Below, one piece after another: positions 1 through 8,000 of a stretch of 9,233 nucleotides of DNA. Numbering within the stretch: the stretch's first letter is position 1; every line of letters begins with the position of its first letter. Both the position numbers and the translations under genes were made by a program. Under the pieces are notes generated by a model. It saw nothing but the letters and a program-made list of their open reading frames with translations, did no database searches and was not told the DNA's origin. Source of the DNA: JBCBSZ01 sp039197885. Its GTDB lineage: Bacteria; Actinomycetota; Acidimicrobiia; Acidimicrobiales; Poriferisodalaceae. The DNA lies in NCBI GenBank assembly GCA_039197885.1, contig JBCCTY010000158.1, forward strand, positions 1-9,233, written 5' to 3'.

Positions 1-145
1 AGCGGGAGCCGACGACGTCGTGGTCGTGATGGGCACCCACGGCCGGACGGCGCTGCGCCGCCTGGTCATGGGCAGCGTCGCCCACCACGTCGTCCAGCGC
101 GCGACCGCCCCCGTGCTGGTCGTTCCCCCGACCACCACGGGCTGA
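1..145 (+). CDS. Universal stress protein (UspA family), C-terminal fragment
   Basis: Only the last 47 codons are present, read from base 2 to the TGA at 143-145; the gene enters from the left edge. The fragment has the nucleotide-binding signature of ATP-binding Usp proteins: G-x2-G-x9-G-S, seen as GTHGRTALRRLVMGS (fragment residues 11-25). It is followed by the final helix and the buried strand APVLVVPP that typically ends the domain. Family members are soluble cytoplasmic proteins that bind ATP or AMP and are linked to stress and dormancy, but the specific role of this one cannot be told. The missing N-terminus means it could be a single Usp domain or the second half of a tandem Usp protein. 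A GC-rich hairpin lies 46 bp after the stop. The family call is firm. Confidence 0.88.
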   Translation, partial: AGADDVVVVMGTHGRTALRRLVMGSVAHHVVQRATAPVLVVPPTTTG

Positions 146-190
146 GCGGCCGGGCGGCACTGGTCGGACCGTCGAGGGGTGATTCGCCGG

Positions 191-207
191 GTGACGGCCT
201 CCGTCAC
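191..207 (+). terminator. Perfect 7-bp GC-rich hairpin between uspA and DUF445
   Basis: GTGACGG and CCGTCAC form a perfect inverted repeat around the 3-base loop CCT. It sits in the 76-bp gap between the Usp stop (145) and the DUF445 start (222), ending 14 bp before the ATG. No T-run follows, so it is not a canonical intrinsic terminator. It could be a tail-less terminator for uspA, as proposed for actinobacteria, or an operator for the downstream gene. The rest of the gap (146-190 and 208-221) holds nothing I recognise apart from a weak -10-like CAGACT at 209-214. Confidence 0.35.
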
Positions 208-221
208 GCAGACTGTTCCGG

Positions 222-1430
222 ATGGGATCGGTGAGGCGCCAGGCGACCGCGCTGCTCGTCCTGGCCCTCGTGGCCTACGTCGTCACCCGGCGTCTCGGCG
301 AGGACGGCTGGCTCGGCTACGCCAACGCCGCCGCCGAGGCCGCCCTCATCGGCGGTCTCGCCGACTGGTTCGCCGTCACGGCGCTGTTCCGCCACCCGCT
401 GGGCCTGCCGATCCCCCACACGGCGATCCTCCCGACCCGCAAGGACGCGCTCGGCGACAGCCTCGCCAGCTTCGTCGAGACGAACTTCTTCGATGATCGG
501 GTCGTGTCGGAGCGTCTTGCCGAGCGGGAGCTGTCGGTGCTCCTCGGGGAGTGGTTGGCCGACCCGTCCAACGCCCGGCGCGTCGGTGACCAGCTCGCCG
601 TCGCCGCCACCAACGTGTCCGACTTCCTCGACGACGACCTCGTCGAGGAGGAGACGGGCAGGATGGTGCTCGACCGGCTGCGCCAGGTCCCGGCCGCACC
701 GGTGCTGGCCCGGGTGATCCGGACGGGGACCGCGGACGGGCGCATCGACCGGCTCGTCGAGCGTGCCGTCGAGAGCGCGGTGACCCTGCTGGAGCGGTAC
801 CGCCCCGTCTTCCGACAGCGCCTCACCGACGAGTCACCGTGGTGGGTACCGGACTTCGTCGACGAGCGCGTCTACCGCCGCATCGAGACCGGCCTGCGGA
901 GCTTCGCCGACGAGCTCCGCGACGACCCCGACCACGTCTTCCGCCGCGAGCTCCTCCGCAGCCTGACCGAGCTCGCCGACCGCCTCGATGCCGGCGGACC
1001 GGATGCCGCGCGCATCGAGTCGCTATGGCACGAGCTGCTCGACCTCCCGGAGGTGCAGCAGTGGGCGGCCTCGCTGTGGGCGTCGACCCGCGGCGAGCTG
1101 ATCGCCTACGTCGAGGATCCGGCGTCGCCGATCCGTCGGCGGGCCGAGGGGCTCGTCGTGGCCTTCGGCGAGCGGCTGGTGACCGATCCGGAGCTGCGGG
1201 GGAGCGTCGACCGGTGGATCGGCCGGTCGGTCGAGCGAATGCTGGGCTCGGCCCGGGCCGAGATCTCCGACCTCATCTCGTCGACGGTGAAGCGCTGGGA
1301 CGCCCGTGACGCGAGCGACCGGATCGAGTCGGCGGTGGGGCGGGACCTCCAGTTCATCCGCATCAACGGCACGCTCGTCGGTGCGCTGCTCGGTCTCGTG
1401 ATCCACGCCTTCGGCCTGGCGATCGCCTGA
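222..1430 (+). CDS. DUF445 family membrane-anchored protein
   Basis: This 402-residue protein matches DUF445 (the E. coli YjiN type, of similar length, function unknown). An N-terminal membrane segment spans about residues 8-24. It is followed by the family's hallmark block with GGLADWFAV (44-52) and FRHPLGLPIPHTAILP (56-71). The middle (about 75-370) is a long, charged, helix-rich region. The C-terminus carries the conserved FIRINGTLVG motif (about 378-387) and ends in a second hydrophobic segment (about 381-401). This suggests anchoring at both ends with a large soluble helical body; the orientation is not visible. ATG 222 is the only plausible start: an in-frame stop lies at 192-194 with no ATG, GTG or TTG between, and no clear Shine-Dalgarno precedes it. 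Its stop lies 22 bp from that of glnS, in convergent orientation. No substrate or pathway is known, and the neighbours give no clear hint. Confidence 0.9.
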   Translation: MGSVRRQATALLVLALVAYVVTRRLGEDGWLGYANAAAEAALIGGLADWFAVTALFRHPLGLPIPHTAILPTRKDALGDSLASFVETNFFDDRVVSERLAERELSVLLGEWLADPSNARRVGDQLAVAATNVSDFLDDDLVEEETGRMVLDRLRQVPAAPVLARVIRTGTADGRIDRLVERAVESAVTLLERYRPVFRQRLTDESPWWVPDFVDERVYRRIETGLRSFADELRDDPDHVFRRELLRSLTELADRLDAGGPDAARIESLWHELLDLPEVQQWAASLWASTRGELIAYVEDPASPIRRRAEGLVVAFGERLVTDPELRGSVDRWIGRSVERMLGSARAEISDLISSTVKRWDARDASDRIESAVGRDLQFIRINGTLVGALLGLVIHAFGLAIA

Positions 1431-1452
1431 GTCGACCGGAGCCGAGGGCCGT

Positions 1453-3141
1453 TCAGCCGGAGCGCTTCTGGATCCTCGCCCACTCGTCGCGCAGGCCGAC
1501 GGTCCGGTGGAACAACATCGGGACGTCGAGGTCGTGGGCGAAGTACCCCAGGCGCTCGAACTGCACCACCTCACCCGGCGGGGTGTCGGCCAGGATCGGC
1601 TCGACCTTCGCCCCGGTGACGAGCTCCCTCGACGCCGGGTTCAACGCGGCGAGCGGGTCGCTGCCGTCGGCCCCCGGGTGGGGGTCGGTGAAGAGCCGGT
1701 CGTAGAGCGCGACGGTGGCGTCGACCGCGTGGTCGGCCGAGACCCAGTGGATCGTCGCCTTCACCTTCCGGCCGTCGGGCGCGTGGCCACCCGAGGTCTC
1801 GGGGTCGTAGGTGCAGCGGAGCTGCACGACCTCGCCGGCGTCGTCGGTCACGACGTCGTCACACCGCAGGAAGTAGGCCGCTCGGAGGCGGACCTCACGA
1901 CCAGGGCCGAGTCGGTAGAACTTCTTCGGCGGGTCGAGCAGGAAGTCGTCGCGGTCGATCCAGAGCCGTCCGGAGAACGGGATCTGCCGGACACCGTCGG
2001 CGTCGTCCTCGGGGTTGTTGACCGCCTCGCGCCACTCGACCTCACCCCCGTCCCAGTTGTCGATGACCACCTCGAGGGGGCGGAGCACGGCCATGCGGCG
2101 CAGGGCGGTGCGGTTGAGGTGGGTGCGGACGAACGACTCCAGCAGCTCGACCTCGACCGTTCCCTCGGTGCGGGCCACGCCGATGTGCTCGCAGAACTCA
2201 CGGATCGCCGCCGCCGGGTAGCCCCGTCGACGCAGCCCCCGCAGGGTCGGCATGCGCGGGTCGTCCCAGCCGTCGACGTGGCCCGCCTCGACGAGCTGGC
2301 GGTTCTTGCGCTTCGACGTCACGACGTGGGTCACGTTGAGTCGGGCGAACTCGGTCTGGCGTGGTCGGTCCCCGGGGAGCGGGAGGTGCTCCAGGAACCA
2401 GTCGTAGAGCGGTCGATGGGCGTCGAACTCCAGCGTGCAGAGGCTGTGCGTGGTGCCCTCGACGGCGTCGGACTGGCCGTGGGCCCAGTCGTAGGTGGGA
2501 TAGATCGGCCAGTCGTCGCCGGTGCGCCAGTGGTGCTCGTGGCGGATCCGGTACATCACCGGGTCGCGCAGCCACATGTTGCCGTCGGCCATGTCGATCT
2601 TGGCCCGCAGGACCCGGGAGCCGTCGGGGAACTCGCCGGCCCGCATCCGACGCAGCAGGTCGAGGTTCTCCGCCGGCTCCCGGTCACGGAAGGGGCTCTC
2701 GACGCCGGGTTCGCCGAACCCGCCCCGCTGGGCGGAGATGGTCTCGGCGTCCTGGTCGTCGACGTAGGCCAGGCCCTCCTCGACGAGGTGCTCGGCCCAC
2801 GCGTAGAGCTGCTCGAAGTAGTCGGAGGCGTAGACGATCTCACCATCGGGCTCGAAGCCGAGCCACCGCAGGTCGTCGACGATGCCCTCGGCGTACTCGG
2901 TGTCCTCGGTCTCGGGGTTGGTGTCGTCGAAGCGCAACCGGCAGGTGCCGCCGACCTCGTGCGCCACCGTGAAGTTGAGGCAGATCGACTTCGCGTGGCC
3001 GATGTGGAGGTAGCCGTTGGGCTCCGGCGGGAAGCGGGTCTGGACCCGACCGCCGAAGGTGCCCTGCGCCGCGTCGTCCGCGACGAGCTCGCGGATGAAG
3101 TCGGTGCTGGTCTCGTTGTCGGCGTCGGTCGGCTCGCTCAC
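1453..3141 (-). CDS. glnS: Glutaminyl-tRNA synthetase
   Basis: This is a class Ib aminoacyl-tRNA synthetase of 562 residues from GTG 3141, close to the 554 of E. coli GlnRS. It charges tRNA-Gln with glutamine using ATP in the cytoplasm. Visible motifs from the GTG are: FPPEPNGYLHIGHAKS with HIGH at residues 46-49; RFDDTNPETED (about 70-80); the acceptor-binding block with YDWAHGQSDAVEGTTHSLC (about 217-235); and the KMSKS variant VTSKRK (274-279), like the MSK of E. coli GlnRS. The C-terminal third fits the two beta-barrel anticodon-binding domains of GlnRS, not the helical one of bacterial GluRS. An upstream ATG at 3276 would add 45 low-complexity residues and overlap the divergent gene, so GTG 3141 (VSEPTD...) is preferred. 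No Shine-Dalgarno is visible; a weak -10-like CACACT lies 6 bases before the GTG. The family is certain. Its presence in an apparent actinobacterium is unusual, because most of that phylum uses GatCAB. Confidence 0.96.
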   Translation of the reverse strand: MSEPTDADNETSTDFIRELVADDAAQGTFGGRVQTRFPPEPNGYLHIGHAKSICLNFTVAHEVGGTCRLRFDDTNPETEDTEYAEGIVDDLRWLGFEPDGEIVYASDYFEQLYAWAEHLVEEGLAYVDDQDAETISAQRGGFGEPGVESPFRDREPAENLDLLRRMRAGEFPDGSRVLRAKIDMADGNMWLRDPVMYRIRHEHHWRTGDDWPIYPTYDWAHGQSDAVEGTTHSLCTLEFDAHRPLYDWFLEHLPLPGDRPRQTEFARLNVTHVVTSKRKNRQLVEAGHVDGWDDPRMPTLRGLRRRGYPAAAIREFCEHIGVARTEGTVEVELLESFVRTHLNRTALRRMAVLRPLEVVIDNWDGGEVEWREAVNNPEDDADGVRQIPFSGRLWIDRDDFLLDPPKKFYRLGPGREVRLRAAYFLRCDDVVTDDAGEVVQLRCTYDPETSGGHAPDGRKVKATIHWVSADHAVDATVALYDRLFTDPHPGADGSDPLAALNPASRELVTGAKVEPILADTPPGEVVQFERLGYFAHDLDVPMLFHRTVGLRDEWARIQKRSG

Positions 3142-3238
3142 CGCACCAGTGTGCCCCGGCACGGCCGGGACCACGGCGACACGTGGGGTGGCGGGTCGTG
3201 GTCCGGTGGACGCGCTCCCCGGTCGTACGATCGGGTCG
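3142..3238. promoter_or_regulatory. Divergent promoter region between glnS and the GATase-transglutaminase gene
   Basis: This 97-bp spacer must drive both divergent genes. Visible elements are a perfect 6-bp inverted repeat CCCGGC / GCCGGG with a 3-base loop at 3155-3169, just upstream of the glnS start. There is also an 8-bp palindrome TCGTACGA at 3223-3230 that overlaps the likely -10 of the rightward gene. Either could be an operator or a 5' hairpin. No riboswitch, T-box or convincing -35 box was found. Confidence 0.5.
3226..3231 (+). promoter_or_regulatory. -10 element TACGAT of a probable leaderless transcript
   Basis: TACGAT matches the actinobacterial -10 pattern TANNNT and ends 7 bases before the GTG at 3239. 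Transcription would then begin at or beside the start codon, giving a leaderless mRNA, which is common in actinobacteria. No Shine-Dalgarno precedes the GTG, which agrees with this. The element also supports GTG 3239 as the true start, which matters because it fixes residue 2 of the protein as Ser. No good -35 hexamer is seen at the usual spacing. Confidence 0.45.
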
Positions 3239-5077
3239 GTGTCCGAGCTCCTCGCGCTGTCCTTCGACGTGGCCACGGCGCCGTCGCTCCACCTCGGTGA
3301 TCACGTCGACGGCACCGACGGCGTGCACCACGGCTATGGCTGGGGCGTGGCGTGGTACGCCGCCGGGGAGCGGGCCGCGACCGTGGTCAAGGACCCCCGG
3401 TCGACGGGCGAGAACGCCGTCTCGGCGATGCTGCGCGAGTGGGACCACTTCCGGTCGACCGCCTTCGTCGCCCACCTCCGGGGTGCCGCCCAGCGGCTCA
3501 CGCATCCCGACACCCAGCCGTTCGTCCGGGCCTTCGCCGGGCGTGACTGGCTCTTCGCCCACAACGGCGACCTCGACCGCGCTGCGCTCGACGCGCTCCG
3601 TACCCGGTCCCCGGCCGAGCCGACCTCGCGCTTCGAGCCGCTGGGCAGCACCGACTCCGAGGTGGTGTTCTCCTGGCTGCTGGAGCAGTTCGCCGCCCGC
3701 GGGGCGCGTTGCATCGCCGACCTCGACCGGGTCGAGCTCGCTGCGCTGATCACCGAGGTCGACGGGCTCGGCACCGCCAACCTCTTGCTCACCGACGGCG
3801 AGGAGCTGCTCGTCCACCGCGACGACGAGGGCTTCAACGGCCTGTGCTGGTCGCGCATCCTGCCGCCCCACAAGGCCCGGCGACTGGAGTCGTCGGAGGT
3901 CGCGATCGACTTCGACGACCCCACCCAGGAGGGGTGGACCGGGCTGGTCGTCTCGACTCGCCCGCTGTCGGCCGAGGGTGTCTGGACCGAGCTGGTGCCC
4001 GGGCAGACCTTCATCGCCCGCCGGGGTGAGATCGTCTGGTCGAGCCATCCCGACGAGGTGGCGCCGACCCACACCGATGGTCGACCGGTGCGACTGCCCC
4101 AGTTCCGGCGCAAGGTCGACGAGGACGGGTGGCGCACGCTCGAGGTCCACCACGGCTCGACCTACCGCTACGCCCAGCCGGTCGATCGCAGCTCCCACGT
4201 GCTGCGCCTCGCTCCCGTGATCGACGATCACCAGCAGCTGGTCGACCATCACCTCACCGTCTCGGTGAACGGCGAGCGTCGACCCTACGAGGACGTGTTC
4301 GGCAACCGGGCCGAGATCGTCGAGCTGGCGGTGCCGTACTCCGAGCTGTCGATCGTGGCGACCTCCACGGTGCGGGTGCGCGAGCCGGTGCCCTTCACCG
4401 AGCTGCGCGGGTTCAGTCGTCCGCTTCGCGTCCCGCCGGTCTGGATGCCGTGGCAGCGCGAGCTCCAAGCGCCCTATCTGCTCCCACCCGAGCTGCCCGA
4501 GACGCAACTGCGGACGCTGTTCGACTTCGCCATGTCGTTCGTCGAGCGCAACGGCGGCGACCTGTTCGACACGGTCGCCGACATGAACCGGACCATCTAC
4601 CGCGACTTCGGCTACGTGCCCGGGTCGACCGGCCTGGCGACGACGCCCTTCGAGGTGTTCACCGCTCGCCAGGGCGTGTGCCAGGACTTCGCCAACCTGC
4701 TGATCTGCCTGGCCCGGCTGCTCGACCTGCCCGCCCGCTACCGGGTCGGCTACGTCTACACCGGCGGCGGCTACGAGAACCGCATCCAGTCCGACGCCTC
4801 CCACGCGTGGACCGAGATCTTCCTGCCCTACACCGGTTGGCGGGGCTTCGACCCCACCAACGGCGTCCCGGTCAACACCGATCACGTCCGCGTGGCGTGC
4901 GGGCGCACCTACCTCGACGCCACCCCGACCAGCGGCACCATCTGGCACGGCGGCGGCAACGAGCTGCTCACCATCGACGTGCGGGTCACCGATCCCTTCG
5001 CCGACGACGAGGATCCCCAGCCCGGTCCCGACTCGCTGGGTCCGTCGCCGTCAGGCCAGTCGCAGTCGCAGGGGTAG
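3239..5077 (+). CDS. Class II glutamine amidotransferase-like (Cys2 to Ser) domain fused to a transglutaminase-like domain
   Basis: The protein has 612 residues from GTG 3239. Residues 1 to about 260 match YafJ-type class II glutamine amidotransferases (Ntn-hydrolase fold): HGYGWGVAWY (31-40), VAHLRGA (77-83), DTQPF (91-95), FAHNGDL (106-112), GSTDSE (136-141), and a strand with NLLLTDGEELLVHRDD (181-196). In that family the protein starts Met-Cys-x-Leu-Leu and Cys2 becomes the catalytic nucleophile. Here the start reads (f)M-S-E-L-L-A-L-S, with codon TCC, so the nucleophile is Ser or absent. A short linker leads to a bacterial transglutaminase N-terminal beta domain (about 300-380) and the papain-like core with Cys481 (RQGVCQDF), His522 (SHAWTE) and Asp538 (FDPTNG), a complete triad. 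The tail (582-612) is acidic, then Pro/Ser/Gln-rich. No signal peptide is seen, so it is probably cytoplasmic. ATG 3017 would overlap glnS and is rejected. The protein is likely a peptidase, amidase or acyl-transfer enzyme linked to the neighbouring DUF2126 ligase; the substrate is unknown. Confidence 0.88.
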   Translation: MSELLALSFDVATAPSLHLGDHVDGTDGVHHGYGWGVAWYAAGERAATVVKDPRSTGENAVSAMLREWDHFRSTAFVAHLRGAAQRLTHPDTQPFVRAFAGRDWLFAHNGDLDRAALDALRTRSPAEPTSRFEPLGSTDSEVVFSWLLEQFAARGARCIADLDRVELAALITEVDGLGTANLLLTDGEELLVHRDDEGFNGLCWSRILPPHKARRLESSEVAIDFDDPTQEGWTGLVVSTRPLSAEGVWTELVPGQTFIARRGEIVWSSHPDEVAPTHTDGRPVRLPQFRRKVDEDGWRTLEVHHGSTYRYAQPVDRSSHVLRLAPVIDDHQQLVDHHLTVSVNGERRPYEDVFGNRAEIVELAVPYSELSIVATSTVRVREPVPFTELRGFSRPLRVPPVWMPWQRELQAPYLLPPELPETQLRTLFDFAMSFVERNGGDLFDTVADMNRTIYRDFGYVPGSTGLATTPFEVFTARQGVCQDFANLLICLARLLDLPARYRVGYVYTGGGYENRIQSDASHAWTEIFLPYTGWRGFDPTNGVPVNTDHVRVACGRTYLDATPTSGTIWHGGGNELLTIDVRVTDPFADDEDPQPGPDSLGPSPSGQSQSQG

Positions 5078-5086
5078 TCGGGCGGG

Positions 5087-8000
5087 TCAGGTCCAGACCG
5101 GGCGGCGGAGGTCGAGGGTCAGGGGCTGATCCGGGTCGTGCTCGCGTGGTGGTGCGTCCATCGGGCCGACCCGGGAACCCTCGGGCACGAACCGGGACCG
5201 CCCCCGCGGCGCGGGTGGGGGGACCGGGCCCGGCGTGTGTCGCCAGTCGGCGAAGCGGGCGATGCGCCGCCCCTCGGCCTCCTCGGCGTTGACCGGGCGG
5301 ACCTCGAACGTGCGGCCCCCCGGATGCGACACGTGATAGGTCGCGCCACCGATCGAGCGACCGGTCCAGGTGTCGATCAGGTCGAACACCAGCGGTGAGT
5401 GCACCCCGATCGTCGGGTGCAGCGCAGAGGGCGGGCCCCAGGCCTTGTAGCGGAGCCCGGCGACCTCGGTACCGGGGACACCGGTGCCCTGCAGCGGGAC
5501 CCGGCGGCCGTTGCAGGCGAGGACGTACCGACCCTCGGCCGTGCCGGTCACCATCGCCTGCAACCGCTCGGTGGAGGAGTCGACGAAGCGGGCGGTGCCG
5601 ATGGTGGTCAGCTCCTCGCCCAGCACGTGCCACGGCTCGACGGCTGCCCGGAGCTCCAGCTCGATGTCACCGATGCGCGTCGTGCCGTGGCGGGGGAAGC
5701 GGAACTCCATGAACGCGTCGAACCACGAGGCGTCGAGCGGATAGCCGGCGCGCTGGCAGTCCTCGACGACGTCGGCGAGGTCCTCGGCGACGAAGTGGGG
5801 GAGCAGGAACCGGTCGTGGAGGCCCGTGCCCCAGCGGGTGAGGCGGGTCGGTCCGTAGGGCTCACCCCAGAAGCGGGCCACGAGCACGCGCACGAGCAGG
5901 GCCTGCACGGCGGCCATCCGGGCGTGCGGCGGCATCTCGAACGCGCGGAGCTCGAGCAGGCCGAGCCGGCCGCTGGCCGAGTCCGGTGACCAGAGCTTGT
6001 CGATGCAGAACTCGGAGCGGTGGGTGTTGCCGGTGACGTCGGTCAGGTGGTGACGCAGGGTCCGGTCGACCAGCCACGGGAGCTGCTCGTCGTGGCCGAG
6101 GCGGGCCAGCTCGGCGAGCGCGATCTCGAGCTCGCCGATCGAGTCGGTGCGGGCCTCGTCGACCCGTGGCGACTGGCTGGTCGGGCCGACGAACCGACCC
6201 GAGAACAGGTAGGACAGCGCAGGATGGTGCTGCCAGTAGGTCAGCAGGCTGGGGAGCAGGTGGGCTCGCCGCAACAGCGGCGAGTCGCCGGGTGTGGCAC
6301 CGCCGATGGTGACGTGGTTGCCGCCACCGGTGCCGGTGTGGATGCCGTCGAGGTCGAAGCGCTCGGTGGTGAGCCCGGCCTCCCAGGCGAGGTCGTTGAG
6401 CTCGGTGGTCTGGCGGACCAGGTCGGGCCACGAGGCGACCGGCGGGACGTTGACCTCGATCACACCGGGATCGGGAGTGACCGCGAAGCGGCGCAGGCGA
6501 GGGTCTGCGGGCGGTGGGTAGCCGTCGAGCACCACCGGGACGCCGATCGCCGCCGCGGCGCCCTCGACGACGGTGAGCAGCTGCACCAGGTGGTCGAGGT
6601 CCTCGGTCGGCGGGAGGAACACTCGGACGAGCCCGTCTCGCACCTCGACGGTGAGGGCGGTGATGAGCAGCGGTCCCTCACCTTCGTCGAGCGGTGGTCG
6701 GACGTCCTGGGGTCGCAGGTCCTGTGGCTGCACGTCCGGGGTCGCCGAGGGCACCGTCAGCGCCGCGAGCGGGGCGGTGGGATCGGGTTCGATCAGCGGG
6801 GCGCGTGGCTCCTCCGCCCGCAGCGACCCCTGGGGGAGCCGCAGCCCGACCGGTGAGTCACCGGGCACCAGCAGGAGCCGGTCGCGCCGCAGCTCCCAGC
6901 GCGACGAACGGAACCGGCCCCGCCCCCAGTCCCACCCGAGGGGAAGGACCCAACCGGCGGGGCGGTCGAGGCCGGCGAGCAGCGCCCGCGACAGCGAGGC
7001 CCGCCCGGCCGGCTCGTCGAGGTCGTACTCCAGCGGGTCGACGTCGACCGGGACGCCCGACTCGGCGTGGACGGTGCGCACCGGGTCCTCGTAGGCCGCG
7101 ACGACGAGGTCATCGGCGATCGCCAGTCGGGCCGCGATGGCTCGGGTGATGGCCTCGGCGTCAGCCGCCGAGGCCGGCGTGTCCGTCGGTCCACCCGGCA
7201 GCGCGAGCAGCGACGGGTCGCTCCACAGCGGCACGCCGTCGACCCGCCAGGCGAGCGTCAGCGCCCATCGCGGCAGCGGCTCACCGGGGTACCACTTGCC
7301 GGTCGAGTGGTGGATGAGCCCACCCGGGCCCCAGGCCGCCAGGAGCCGCTGGGCCAGGTCCGCGGCGCGTGCCCGCTTGGAGGGGCCGTCGGCGGCGGTG
7401 TCCCAGTCCGGGGCGTCGGGATCGTCGCGGCCGACGAAGGTCGGCTCGCCGCCCATCGTGAGGCGCACGTCCTGCTCGGCGAGCGCGGCGTCGACGGCGT
7501 GGCCGAGCCGGTCGATCGCCTCCCACTGCTCGTCGCTGTAGGGCTTGGTGGAGCGGGGATCCTCGTGGATCCGGGTGACCTCGTTGAGGAAGTCGAACTC
7601 GACCTCGGTGACCCCCGTCGCTCCCTCGATCGGCGCCGCAGCGGGCGGATCGGGCGTCGCGGCGAGGGGGATGTGGCCCTCGCTGGCGAAGAGGCCCGAC
7701 GTCGGGTCGAGCCCGATCCACCCCGCGCCCGGCACGTAGACCTCGGCCCAGGCGTGGAGGTCGGTGAAGTCGTGCGGCGTGCCGACCGTGCCGTCGGGGA
7801 GTGGCCGGTCGAGGGTGAGCTGCACGAGGTAGCCCGAGACGAAGCGGGCCGGGAGACCGAGCCGACGCAGCACCTGGACGAGCAGCCACGAGCTGTCGCG
7901 ACACGATCCGATCCGCTGCCGCAGCGTCTCGGTGGGGGACTGGACCCCGGGCTCCATCCGGATCGAGTAGTCCACGACCTCCCGGAGGCGTCCGTTGATC

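Noticed and set aside
1431..1475. Possible terminator between DUF445 and glnS
   Set aside because: Only a 6-pair imperfect stem with wobble pairs (1456-1470, inside glnS) and no T-run; too weak to call.
3017..3238. Longer start of the fusion gene at ATG 3017
   Set aside because: It overlaps the 5' end of glnS by about 125 bases and adds low-complexity sequence before the family's fixed N-terminus.
3142..3276. N-terminal extension of glnS to ATG 3276
   Set aside because: The extra 45 residues are Pro/Ala/Ser-rich, unlike any GlnRS, and the extension would overlap the divergent gene's first codons; the GTG at 3141 gives family length.
1507..3300. Long forward open frame antisense to glnS (about 597 codons)
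   Set aside because: It mirrors the glnS codons in very GC-rich DNA, is rich in Val/Gly/Asp/Arg with no recognisable domain, and overlaps a certain gene completely.
2840..4948. Long reverse open frame of about 702 codons spanning the glnS start and the fusion gene
   Set aside because: It is composed of low-complexity Gly/Arg/Val-rich sequence, has no domain, and lies antisense to a protein with clear motifs; a GC-bias artefact.
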